From NCBI GenBank assembly GCA_007123015.1, contig SKSL01000068.1, forward strand, positions 1 through 17,035: DNA of 17,035 nucleotides, read 5' to 3'. Source of the DNA: Natronohydrobacter sp. (GTDB lineage Bacteria; Pseudomonadota; Alphaproteobacteria; Rhodobacterales; Rhodobacteraceae). The notes beneath the pieces were generated by a model that saw nothing but the letters and a program-made list of their open reading frames with translations, was not told where the DNA came from and made no database searches. A program made the translations under genes and the position numbers. This document shows positions 1 through 7,102 of this stretch, one piece after another (positions within the stretch are counted from its first letter, which is position 1; the number at the start of each line of letters is the position of its first letter).

Positions 1-415
1 AGTCCGCTTCGCGCAAGCTTTCGGATTCCGCACTTGCATTGAAGATCAGGGCATCCTCTGCCTCGGGCAGATCGGCCAGAGCGAGAAGCGCGTCAGCAGG
101 GGCATTCACGACCAGAATGCGGTGCTCGGCCAGAGCGGCGCGGGCAGCATTCAGCCAATCCTCGCCCAGCGTCACCACAGTTTGGGTGAGCGTGTAGTCA
201 TGGCCCATGAAACTGCCCGTCGTGGCATTATCAGCCAGTCCCAGCGCGGCCCCCTGCGCCCCCAGATCAGACGGGATCGGATCAAGATTGGTCAGGGTCG
301 GCGGGCGCGCGACCTCTTTTTCCAGATAGAGAATTGGGATATCGACATTGGCCAGGGCGGTGCTGGCGCAGAGTGCTGCGGCGAAAGTTGTTATGGTTTG
401 GATAGAACGTTGCAT
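1..415 (-). CDS. Solute-binding protein of PQQ-alcohol dehydrogenase system (partial, 3' end missing)
   Basis: The first 138 residues are visible and the gene runs off the left edge. The start ATG is at 415-413, preceded by GGGAGG at the usual distance. Residues 1-22 form a signal peptide ending ALA. The mature protein begins with a conserved stretch (IPILYLEKEVARPPTLTNLD) followed by DLGAQGAALGLADNATTG. These resemble the leucine-binding-type periplasmic protein family that co-occurs with PQQ-dependent alcohol dehydrogenases, and I recognise the family from this N-terminus. In related clusters it sits with an export-like ABC ATPase and permease and a beta-propeller protein, which would lie to the left of this window. 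In methylotrophs, similar ABC systems have been linked to lanthanide utilisation. A role in lanthanide or PQQ supply is inference. It is transcribed divergently from the cupredoxin-cytochrome operon. Confidence 0.8.
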   Translation of the reverse strand, partial: MQRSIQTITTFAAALCASTALANVDIPILYLEKEVARPPTLTNLDPIPSDLGAQGAALGLADNATTGSFMGHDYTLTQTVVTLGEDWLNAARAALAEHRILVVNAPADALLALADLPEAEDALIFNASAESESLREAD

Positions 416-468
416 ATGGCCCCCTCCCAAAGGCTGATCCGATCCTAGGCGAGGGAAATTGCCGCCGA

Positions 469-503
469 AATAAGACCTTCGGCTTATGGACGAAGGTCTT
501 ATT
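469..503. promoter_or_regulatory. Perfect 13-bp inverted repeat between divergent genes
   Basis: The arms AATAAGACCTTCG (469-481) and CGAAGGTCTTATT (491-503) are exact reverse complements around a 9-nt centre. The repeat lies between two divergent starts (415 minus, 561 plus), so a terminator role is unlikely. A binding site for a dimeric regulator of both operons is the best reading. No regulator gene lies nearby in the window. A 5' leader hairpin is the alternative. Confidence 0.6.
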
Positions 504-560
504 CCAAGTTGTGGCTGCATCCTGTTTGGTGCCGAGCATGACTTAACAGGAGGATATGTC

Positions 561-986
561 ATGAAATACATCGCACCCTTGGCCGCTGCATCCCTGCTGG
601 CGCTGACGGGCCCTGCATATTCCATCGGCGGCGATCTGGCCTCGCTGGCAGAACCGCTGGAATTGCAGGTCGGCACTGGCGATAATGGCTTCGGGATGGA
701 GCCGAATGAATTCCAGATGCAGACCGGGCAGGCGTATCGCCTGACTGTTCAGGCCGTGGGCTGGCATGAATGCAACTGGGAAGCGCCGTCATTCTTCAAG
801 AACACCTGGATCCGCAAGATCGAAGCCGGGAACATGGAAATCAAGGTCGCCTATCTTTATGAGCTGGAAATGGACATGGATGGCGAGGTCGAGATTTTCT
901 TCGTGCCGATCCGTCCTGGCACCTATCAGTTTGGCTGTCGTGGGCTGGAAGATCGCGGCATGACCGGCACTTTCGTTGTCGAATAA
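561..986 (+). CDS. Secreted cupredoxin-like protein A
   Basis: This is a 141-aa protein with a signal peptide (about residues 1-21, ending AYS). The start at 561 is fixed by AGGAGG at 548-553; an in-frame upstream ATG at 486 lacks a ribosome site and would bury the signal peptide. The body fits a single cupredoxin beta-sandwich: a PNEFQMQTGQAYRLTV strand, a His in the first ligand position (VGWHEC, H69), then a C-terminal PGTYQFGC...GMTGTFVVE with C126 and M134. A usual cupredoxin has Cys, His and Met here. In this protein the second His is missing and the Cys-Met loop is shortened, so classical type 1 copper binding is doubtful. C71 and C126 could bind metal or form a disulfide. It is the first gene of a four-gene operon and is likely a paralogue of the next gene. 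Its function in alcohol oxidation is unknown. Confidence 0.72.
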   Translation: MKYIAPLAAASLLALTGPAYSIGGDLASLAEPLELQVGTGDNGFGMEPNEFQMQTGQAYRLTVQAVGWHECNWEAPSFFKNTWIRKIEAGNMEIKVAYLYELEMDMDGEVEIFFVPIRPGTYQFGCRGLEDRGMTGTFVVE

Positions 987-1012
987 TCTCACAGTTCAAG
1001 GAAGACCCTGAA

Positions 1013-1528
1013 ATGCTTGCACTCCGCCGTCCGGTATTGACGGCGGCGTTGGCCTGCGCGCTTGCCAGCCTGACGCCCGCCTTCGCCGAAGACATGCCCG
1101 TTCTCGATCATGCCGATTTTGACCGTGTTTTCGCGATCACGACCTTTGAGCACCGAATTTATCGCAGCGCAGACCGAACCGCCTATCCCGATACTCTGGA
1201 GCGCTTCGAGGACCTCTTCGCCCTGGGCGGCTACCGGATGGAGCCGCCGAATGACGATAATGAATGGTATGCGCGCACCTATCTCTGGGCGCCGTCCATG
1301 GTTGTGATGACGCTTGGAGAAACAGTTCTTCTAGAGTTTTTCGGGATCAATGGAGAATTCCATCCCAGCGAAATTCGCGATCCTTCGGGGGTGGTCGTTG
1401 AAGAGTTCGAGGTCGCGCGGGGTCAGATCACGCAGATCCCGTTCACACCGGAAAGCCCCGGCATCTTCGAATTTGTTTCGACCCTGCGCCTGCCCGGAAT
1501 GGTGGGGCAAATCCTGGTCCTCGAATAG
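1013..1528 (+). CDS. Secreted cupredoxin-like protein B, metal site lost
   Basis: This is a 171-aa protein starting 26 bp after gene A, with a weak AAGGAAG ribosome site. The signal peptide is about residues 1-25 (ending AFA). The N-terminal half (26-95) has no motif I recognise. The C-terminal half follows the cupredoxin pattern: GETVLLEFFGINGEFHPSE with H117, then PFTPESPGIFEFVSTLRLPGMVGQILVLE. At the position where copper proteins have Cys there is Ser156, and the second His is absent; only H117 and M163 of a usual ligand set remain. It shares the fold ending (GM.G..V.E) with gene A, which suggests duplication followed by loss of metal binding. It may act as a structural partner of gene A, the dehydrogenase or the cytochrome; this is inference. 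Confidence 0.65.
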   Translation: MLALRRPVLTAALACALASLTPAFAEDMPVLDHADFDRVFAITTFEHRIYRSADRTAYPDTLERFEDLFALGGYRMEPPNDDNEWYARTYLWAPSMVVMTLGETVLLEFFGINGEFHPSEIRDPSGVVVEEFEVARGQITQIPFTPESPGIFEFVSTLRLPGMVGQILVLE

Positions 1529-1539
1529 GTGTTTCTACG

Positions 1540-1561
1540 CCATTGGTCGCATGACCGATGG
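1540..1561 (+). other. Stem-loop between cupredoxin B and cytochrome genes
   Basis: CCATTGGTC (1540-1548) and GACCGATGG (1553-1561) pair over nine positions, one of them a wobble, around a GCAT loop. It lies 11 bp after a stop codon and 72 bp before the next start, inside the operon. No T-tract follows, so full termination is unlikely. It may protect or process the mRNA to set different expression of the two halves. Confidence 0.4.
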
Positions 1562-1632
1562 TCGAATAGCGGCAACAGCCCCCTGCCACTAGGATCGAGT
1601 TCAGGCTTTTACACATGCTCCGGAGGAGAAAG

Positions 1633-2343
1633 ATGACTTACCCCACCAGAACCCTGCCAATGGCAGCCCTCGCATTGGTCCTCTCGACAGGGGTGGCCCT
1701 TGGACATGGCGATGTCACTCCGCAGCCCGTGAACACGGATGGGCTGCCGGAACTGACGGATGGCTGGGAATTCGAGAACCCGTTTCGCGATCCGTCGGGC
1801 GAGTATTGGGAGCGTGCTTTGCGCATCGGGTCCAGCGCGTATAGCCAGAACTGCGCGCGCTGTCATGGTCTGGAAGTCGTCTCGGGCGGTCTGGCACCGG
1901 ATCTGCGCTTCCTGATGGCGGAAGAAATGGACGATGAATGGTATATGGAACGGGTCCGGCGCGGGTCTGGCGACCGGATGCCGGCCTATGAGGATCTGAT
2001 GAACCAGCAGGCCATGTGGGCGATCCGCACCTATATCGAAACCCGGCCTGACCCTGATGCCATGGCCGAGCATATGGACCGGCTGCGCGCGATCCGCGAC
2101 GGTCTGCGCGACAAGCAGGAAGCGATTGCCGCAGGCACAGCGACAGCCGAGGAATATTCCGATGAAATCGCGGATCTGCATGAAGAGCTGAGCGCGATCG
2201 CTGTGACAATCCCGACCATGTCCGGCGCAGAAAAGGCCGACAGCATCGCGCGTCGTGCAGCGAATATTCTGGCCGCTGGCGGTGAACGGTCCCTGCGCGA
2301 GGCAGACGAGACCCTGACAGTGGGCCTGTCTGTGTCCCGCTGA
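1633..2343 (+). CDS. pedF: PedF-like cytochrome c550 with C-terminal extension
   Basis: This is a 236-aa periplasmic mono-haem cytochrome c, the expected one-electron acceptor of an ExaA-type quinoprotein. The start at 1633 is chosen because GGAGGAG (1622-1628) sits just upstream; the in-frame ATG at 1615 precedes that site. The signal peptide covers residues 1-24. HGDVTPQPVNTDGLPELTDGW and the haem region SAYSQNCARCHGLEVVSGG (CxxCH at 74-78) match the PedF/ExaB family, with M116 (DRMPAYEDLM) as the likely sixth ligand and AMWAIRTYIETR closing the haem domain near residue 138. Family members usually end about there. This one continues for about 98 residues that are charged, helical and partly coiled-coil-like, with no second haem motif. 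It is third in the cupredoxin-cytochrome-XoxJ operon, 19 bp before the next gene. Confidence 0.85.
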   Translation: MTYPTRTLPMAALALVLSTGVALGHGDVTPQPVNTDGLPELTDGWEFENPFRDPSGEYWERALRIGSSAYSQNCARCHGLEVVSGGLAPDLRFLMAEEMDDEWYMERVRRGSGDRMPAYEDLMNQQAMWAIRTYIETRPDPDAMAEHMDRLRAIRDGLRDKQEAIAAGTATAEEYSDEIADLHEELSAIAVTIPTMSGAEKADSIARRAANILAAGGERSLREADETLTVGLSVSR

Positions 2344-2362
2344 AGGTGCAACGGAGGAAAGA

Positions 2363-3253
2363 ATGTTCTTGAAAGACTCCCTGTCGGCCCTGGTGCTGGC
2401 GACTGTCCTGACCCTTGCGGGGTCAGGACTTTTTGCGCGTGAATATCCGTCAGACGATACTGGGCGCGACCGGGTCGGAATCGATTACGACGCGATCATG
2501 GAACGCGGCTATATCGAAATCGGAGTGTATCGGGATTTCGCCCCCTATTCCTGGCGGAATGGCTCGGGTGATCTGGTCGGGGTCGATGTCGCGCTTGCAC
2601 AGCTGATCGCTGATGAGCTGGGGGTGGACCTGCGGCTGCAGGATTTGCCCGCGGATGAGGATGTGGACACCGACCTGCGCAACTATGTCTGGCGCGGCCA
2701 TTACATGGGGCGGCGCATTGTCAATGTTCTCATGCGCGTGCCCTATAATCGCGAGCTGGATTACCGCAACGAATTGGCGGCCTTGACCGGGCGCTATGTT
2801 CAGGAGCGCATGGCGATTGCTTATCGTATCTCGGAATTTCCGGAAGAGCCCCCCTTCCCCGGCTCGTTCCAGTCGCGCCCCATCGGTGTCGAGACCTATC
2901 GTCTGGCGGATTTCTATCTGACGGGTCTGCCGGGTGTCCTGCCCAATATCAAGCGGCGCCGTAATCTGACGGATGTGGTCGATCTGCTGCGCGCGGGCGA
3001 AGTAACTGCCGTGATGGGGGTCCGGGCGCAACTGGAGCATCACTTTCGGGATGATCCTGACGTCGCGATTGAAAGCGGACCAATGCCGGGACTGGCTGTC
3101 GGCAACTGGCCCGTTGGGATCGCCACAGCCTTCTACACTGCCCGGATGCTGAGCTATGAAGTCGACGATATCCTGACAGCTGCTGTACGCGATGGGCGGG
3201 TTGAAGCGATCTACCAGTCGTATGGCCTGACCTGGGAAGAACCGGGACGGTGA
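2363..3253 (+). CDS. Quinoprotein dehydrogenase-associated binding protein (XoxJ/MxaJ-like)
   Basis: This is a 296-aa periplasmic protein with a family 3 solute-binding fold. The start at 2363 follows CGGAGGAAAG. The signal peptide ends near residue 25 (LFA/REYP). Recognisable parts are the first lobe start YIEIGVYRDFAPYSWRNGSG..GVDVALAQLIADELGVDL, the NYVWRGHYMGRRIVNVLMRVPYN segment and the second-lobe segment DLLRAGEVTAVMGVRAQLEHHF. Quinoprotein loci regularly carry such a protein (MxaJ, XoxJ); it is thought to help activate or mature the dehydrogenase rather than import a solute, and no membrane partner gene is adjacent. It is the last gene of its operon and is followed by a strong terminator. 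Confidence 0.85.
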   Translation: MFLKDSLSALVLATVLTLAGSGLFAREYPSDDTGRDRVGIDYDAIMERGYIEIGVYRDFAPYSWRNGSGDLVGVDVALAQLIADELGVDLRLQDLPADEDVDTDLRNYVWRGHYMGRRIVNVLMRVPYNRELDYRNELAALTGRYVQERMAIAYRISEFPEEPPFPGSFQSRPIGVETYRLADFYLTGLPGVLPNIKRRRNLTDVVDLLRAGEVTAVMGVRAQLEHHFRDDPDVAIESGPMPGLAVGNWPVGIATAFYTARMLSYEVDDILTAAVRDGRVEAIYQSYGLTWEEPGR

Positions 3254-3293
3254 AAAACGCCACAGGGCACACCGAAAAACACGCTATCTGCGA

Positions 3294-3325
3294 AAAATGC
3301 CTGTGCCCCCGCGCACAGGCATTTT
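3294..3325 (+). terminator. Intrinsic terminator of the cytochrome-XoxJ operon
   Basis: A perfect 13-bp stem AAAATGCCTGTGC (3294-3306) / GCACAGGCATTTT (3313-3325) encloses a 6-nt loop. The descending arm ends in four T. It lies 40 bp after the stop codon of the binding-protein gene. The A and T flanks are symmetric, so it could stop transcription from either side. Confidence 0.85.
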
Positions 3326-3355
3326 ACGTTGCTGATCAAAAGCGAGGATGGTTCT

Positions 3356-4495
3356 TTGGGGGCTGGACATTTGTTCAATCGCGTCCGTCATGGGCTGGCA
3401 TGGCGCGGGGCGCAGATGATGCGACATTTGCGCGACGAGATGGGGCGCGTAGGCTACGCCCTGCAACGGCGCACCGGTGGCGTGAAAGTGCAGGAGGGCG
3501 CGCAGCTGCTCTCGGATAGGCTGGCGATATATACTGTCTTTCCGGTCACCGGGATCCAGCGCAGTCATCACGAAACCATAGCGGCACTTGCGGCATGCGG
3601 ATATGCCGTACTGGTGGTCTCGAACCTGCCGCTGACCGCCGAAAGCCGCGCCGCTCTTGCGAAATCAGTCTGGCGCGTCATGGAGCGACCGAATTTCGGG
3701 TATGATTTCGGCGCCTATCGCGAAGGGGTCAGATATGCCACGCAGGCTTTGCCCCGCTTGCAGCGCCTGATCTTTTGCAACGATTCCGTTTGGTTTCCCC
3801 TGCCCGGCGCAACTGACTGGCCTTTGCGCGCCGAAGCCACTGGCTGCGATCTGGTCGGCGCTGTCTCGAATTATGGCATTGTCATCAAACCTGATCCGTC
3901 GACAGGCGCAGACTGGATCTATGATCCGACACTGCCAGAGTTTCATTATTGCAGCTTCGCATTGTCACTGGGGCCAACAGCGCTGCAAAGTGACGCGTTC
4001 AGGCAATTCTGGCAAAATTTGCGGCTGACAAATGACAAGTTCCACACGGTCAGGCGCGGCGAGGTTGGCCTTTCGCGGGCCTTGCTAGCCGCCGGATTGC
4101 GCCATACCGAGACCTTCGAGAGCCGCTCTCTGGGTCCAAGGCTTCAGGCCATGTCCGTGTCTGAGCTGCGCCAGTTCATCGCCGAGCTTGTAATCCCGGA
4201 AGACCGCGCTCTTGAACAGCGCCGACAGGCCGTGCTCGCCCAGGAGCCTGCGGCACATGCGCAGGCCGATCTGGTCGCAGCGGCGTGTCACATGATAGCC
4301 TCGACCGGGCCGGCCTATGCGCTGCCGGCCTATGCTTATGAGGTGCTGCAGCATCCGTTTCTCAAGAAATCACCGCTTCGATTGTTGCCAAATGGCGCTG
4401 CAGCGACGCTGCGCCTGACAGCGCGCTTGCAGGGCCCATATGGACAGGCAATCCATGCGGAAGCAAAGGCCTTGGCAGCAAGCTCAGGACATTAA
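3356..4495 (+). CDS. Rhamnan synthesis F (RgpF)-like glycan protein
   Basis: About 380 aa; the RgpF family acts in rhamnose-rich polysaccharide and O-antigen assembly in the cytoplasm. Typical parts are LAIYTVFPVTGIQRSHHETIA, the hallmark RPNFGYDFGAYREG (about 3686-3727), the CNDSVWFPL segment, and FHYCSFALSLG..AL with a following W. The start is uncertain. TTG at 3356 has GAGGA upstream (3343-3347); TTG 3371 behind GGGGG and ATG 3416 are alternatives; TTG 3329 abuts the terminator and has no ribosome site. There is no signal peptide. It is unrelated to quinoprotein function as far as known and sits between the XoxJ-like gene and the ABC operon, with which it converges (17 bp between stop codons). 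No sugar-synthesis neighbours are visible. Confidence 0.75.
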   Translation: MGAGHLFNRVRHGLAWRGAQMMRHLRDEMGRVGYALQRRTGGVKVQEGAQLLSDRLAIYTVFPVTGIQRSHHETIAALAACGYAVLVVSNLPLTAESRAALAKSVWRVMERPNFGYDFGAYREGVRYATQALPRLQRLIFCNDSVWFPLPGATDWPLRAEATGCDLVGAVSNYGIVIKPDPSTGADWIYDPTLPEFHYCSFALSLGPTALQSDAFRQFWQNLRLTNDKFHTVRRGEVGLSRALLAAGLRHTETFESRSLGPRLQAMSVSELRQFIAELVIPEDRALEQRRQAVLAQEPAAHAQADLVAAACHMIASTGPAYALPAYAYEVLQHPFLKKSPLRLLPNGAAATLRLTARLQGPYGQAIHAEAKALAASSGH

Positions 4496-4512
4496 CAGCC
4501 CTGTGCGACAAT

Positions 4513-5115
4513 CTATGCCCCCTGAGCCGTAACTGCCTGCGCGGGCGCCTGCAATTTCATCTGGCGCGTCGCCAACCGGTCCGCCTCCGCCTGCGCATGG
4601 GTCACAAAAACGGTCGCCGGGCGCTGTTCGGCAATCACGCTTTCGGTCAGAGCCAGCATATCTTCGACCAGCGCAGGGTCGAGCGAGACGAAGGGCTCAT
4701 CCAGCAGCAGGATATCGGGCCGGGCCGCATAGGCGCGCGCCAGTGACAGGCGGCGCTGCTGGCCCAGTGACAGTTGGCCGGGAAACAACCCGCCTTTGCC
4801 CGACAGGCCCACGCGGGCCAGTGCCGCTTCGGCCTGATCCGCGCTGACCCCTGTGGTCAGGCGCAGATTGTCGCGCGCCGACCTCCAGGGCATCAGCACA
4901 GGTTCCTGAAACACCATTGCCAGTCGCCCTGTGCGCCTGATCTGACCTACATAGTCCGTATCGAGCCCCGCGATCAGCCGCAGCAGCGTCGATTTGCCAA
5001 CACCTGAAGGACCAAGCACGGCCAGCACCTCGCCAGGCGCGACCTGAAAGACCAGATCGCGCAGGATGTGTGTTTCGCCGAAGCGCTTGCTGCGGATGGC
5101 GACGTGCAGGCTCAT
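4513..5115 (-). CDS. ABC transporter ATP-binding protein (SsuB/TauB-like)
   Basis: This 200-aa cytoplasmic ATPase belongs to the import system encoded with the next two genes. Walker A is GPSGVGKST (35-43), the Q-loop is Q70 (VFQEPVLMPW, typical of nitrate/sulfonate/taurine importers), Walker B is ILLLDEP (135-141), the D-loop is SLD (144-146) and the H-loop is H173. The signature is LSLGQ (115-119), one residue off the usual LSGGQ. At 200 aa it is short for the family (about 250) and lacks the usual C-terminal part. Its start overlaps the permease stop by 4 bp (ATGA), so the two are translationally coupled. It is the last gene of a minus-strand operon. Confidence 0.9.
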   Translation of the reverse strand: MSLHVAIRSKRFGETHILRDLVFQVAPGEVLAVLGPSGVGKSTLLRLIAGLDTDYVGQIRRTGRLAMVFQEPVLMPWRSARDNLRLTTGVSADQAEAALARVGLSGKGGLFPGQLSLGQQRRLSLARAYAARPDILLLDEPFVSLDPALVEDMLALTESVIAEQRPATVFVTHAQAEADRLATRQMKLQAPAQAVTAQGA

Positions 5116-5918
5116 GCATCCCTCCAGCGGCGTGCCCGGTTTTCCAGTGGCTGCAGGATCAAGGTTTCGATCGCGAGCATCACGGCCACGAAGCTGAGCG
5201 CATAGACCATCACCATGGTCACATCGAACATCTGAAAATGCAGGTGGATCTTGAAGCCGACCCCCTGCCCGCGCCCCAGAAACTCGACCACAAGCACGAT
5301 TTTCCAGATCAGGCTGAGCCCTGCGCGCGCGGTTGCGGCCAGATGCGGGGCAAGCTGTGGCAGTACGATATGACGCAAGCGCGCATAGGCCGACATGTTG
5401 AAGACCTGCGCCATATCGCCCAGCGGGCCATTCAGGGCCCGCGCGCCTTCGCGCATCATCGCAGTCACCAGCGGGATCTTGTTGATCGCGACGGCAACAA
5501 TCGCTGCTGTTTCATTCAGCCCGATCCACAGGAAACACAGCACAATGACCACAAGCGCAGGCAAATTCAGGAAGACCACCAGCCAGGGGTCAAGCCAGCG
5601 GTTGAGCGTGGGCGAAAGCCCCATCACCAGCCCCAGAAGCAGCCCCAGCGACATCGCGGCTGCAAAAGCCTGCACAACCCGCCAGAGCGTCGCCCCGAGA
5701 TGGACCCAAAGCTCGCCAGAAGCGGCTTCTGACAGAATACGCGGCAGCACGATCTGGGGGCCTGGCAGAACCATCGGATCGGCCTTGGCCCATGCCAGAG
5801 CGACCCAGAAAACCAGCAAGGCGAGAAGTGACAGCGCACGCACGGCCCAACTGGGCAATGGGCGTGGGGACCCTTTCCCCCGCCCGGCGGTGATGTTTCT
5901 GATCTCGGACAGGCTCAC
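5112..5918 (-). CDS. ABC transporter permease (SsuC/TauC-like)
   Basis: This 268-aa inner-membrane protein has about six predicted helices: near 28-45, 78-101, 112-132, 136-152, a segment around 200-212, and 233-255. The loop that contacts the ATPase is recognisable at about residues 170-192 (QVFNMSAYARLRHIVLPQLAP), followed by the usual GLSLIWKIVLVVEFLGRGQGVG. This pattern is typical of sulfonate, taurine and nitrate importers and their relatives. It overlaps both partner genes by 4 bp. The substrate cannot be read from the permease. Confidence 0.9.
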   Translation of the reverse strand: MSLSEIRNITAGRGKGSPRPLPSWAVRALSLLALLVFWVALAWAKADPMVLPGPQIVLPRILSEAASGELWVHLGATLWRVVQAFAAAMSLGLLLGLVMGLSPTLNRWLDPWLVVFLNLPALVVIVLCFLWIGLNETAAIVAVAINKIPLVTAMMREGARALNGPLGDMAQVFNMSAYARLRHIVLPQLAPHLAATARAGLSLIWKIVLVVEFLGRGQGVGFKIHLHFQMFDVTMVMVYALSFVAVMLAIETLILQPLENRARRWRDA

Positions 5919-6886
5919 GAGCCCAAAGGCACGAAGACGCCTGACGGAAGGTCAGTCGCATCGCCCACCAATGCCTCGCCGCCCAGATCGACCATCAGGC
6001 GGAACATGGCGCGGGCTGCGTCTTCATTGACCGGCCCTTCGGACGGGATACCGGCCCGAAACCCGGACTTGAGCGCTGCGAATTCTGCATCATCGGCCGC
6101 ATTCATGATGGGCCTAAGCCGGTCCCAATCCGCATCTGAATTGGTCAGCTGCACTTTCGCGGCGCGCGAGGCTGCAGCGAAAGCGGTAATCAATTCGGGC
6201 TGTGCTGCGACCAGTGCGGATTGTACGACATAGCCCAGAAGCGGCATGTCCGGGTCCATGCCCAGCGCCTCTGCCGCATCCGCGACCGAGATCAGATGGC
6301 GCATACCTGCGGCTTCCTGTTTGGCCATGAAATGCCAGAAATTGATCGCACCACCCAGATCGCCCGCGCGCGCAGTCTGGAAGATCAGCGGCGGGGCACC
6401 ATAGACCTGTTCAGTGCTGCCTGCCAGATCAAAGCCCTGCTGGCTGGCATAGGCGCGCAGGATCAGCCAGCTTTTGTCCTGCGGACCACCGGCAATGCCG
6501 ATCTGCTGGCCAGCAAGATCTTGCAGCGACTGCGCCGGGCTGTCCGCAGGCACCATCACGCCGCCAACAGCACGGCTATAGGGAATGAAGGCGATGTCAT
6601 GGCCAGCCGCGCGCTGGCGGGCAACCCAGATCCAGTCATCAACGATCACATCCACCTCGCCGCCCTGAAAGGCGATCTGCCCTGCGGCCTTGCCCGCCAC
6701 TTCCTGGATCTGCAGACGAAAGCCCTGCGCCTCATCGAAGCCGTGCGCCTTGATGGTCTGCAGTTCCCAATTCACGGTCCCCCCGGCCTGGCTGGCGATG
6801 GTCAGGACCGGCAAATCCGCCATGGCCGGCAGAGCGGTGCAGATCAGCGCGGCGGTCGCGCGCCGGATGGACGCGAAAAAAGTCAT
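5915..6886 (-). CDS. ABC transporter substrate-binding protein (SsuA/TauA/NMT1-like)
   Basis: This 323-aa periplasmic protein is the first gene of the three-gene importer operon. The start at 6886 follows GGGAGGAG. The signal peptide covers about 1-23 (PAMA/DLP). Lobe features include LTIASQAGGTVNWELQTIKAHG, a GGEVDVIVDDWIWVARQRAAG stretch and a VMVPADSPAQSLQDLAGQQIGIAGG hinge region, as in sulfonate/taurine/nitrate-type binding proteins. It is divergent from exaA over a shared 216-bp region, so co-regulation with the quinoprotein is likely. The ligand could be a sulfonate, an alcohol-derived acid, PQQ or a metal chelate; nothing in the sequence decides this. Confidence 0.85.
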   Translation of the reverse strand: MTFFASIRRATAALICTALPAMADLPVLTIASQAGGTVNWELQTIKAHGFDEAQGFRLQIQEVAGKAAGQIAFQGGEVDVIVDDWIWVARQRAAGHDIAFIPYSRAVGGVMVPADSPAQSLQDLAGQQIGIAGGPQDKSWLILRAYASQQGFDLAGSTEQVYGAPPLIFQTARAGDLGGAINFWHFMAKQEAAGMRHLISVADAAEALGMDPDMPLLGYVVQSALVAAQPELITAFAAASRAAKVQLTNSDADWDRLRPIMNAADDAEFAALKSGFRAGIPSEGPVNEDAARAMFRLMVDLGGEALVGDATDLPSGVFVPLGS

Positions 6887-7015
6887 TCTGTGCTCCTCCC
6901 TGACAATTGACCACAGCCTATGGACAGGCCAGAGCCGCGCCTATTCGACCAAAGGCCAATTCAGGCCCGCGCGCCTCAGACAATAGTCGTAAGACGAATA
7001 GCCAATTTCACCCAT

Positions 7016-7043
7016 TTCACAGTTTCGTAATACTGCGTACTAT
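7016..7043 (+). promoter_or_regulatory. Candidate exaA promoter
   Basis: TTCACA (7016-7021), 16 nt, then TACTAT (7038-7043) matches the sigma-70 pattern at 5/6 and 4/6. It would give a leader of about 50 nt before exaA, which starts behind GGGAGG (7090-7095). The wider 6887-7102 region also holds GCCT-N6-AGGC (6916-6929) and TCGTAAGACGA (6987-6997), possible regulator sites. Assignment is by eye only. Confidence 0.4.
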
Positions 7044-7102
7044 CTTTACTGCCGTGACTTAGCCGACCCTCGGTCAAGCCCGGCCCTTTGGGAGGATAGA
7101 GG

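Noticed and set aside
469..503. Inverted repeat as a transcription terminator
   Set aside because: The flanking genes diverge, so no transcript ends here in the known layout.
486..560. Upstream start at 486 for cupredoxin-like protein A
   Set aside because: It overlaps the inverted repeat, lacks a ribosome site, and would bury the signal peptide; AGGAGG points to ATG 561.
7020..7035. CAGT-N8-ACTG as an operator in the exaA promoter
   Set aside because: Four-base arms are too short to separate from chance in this region.
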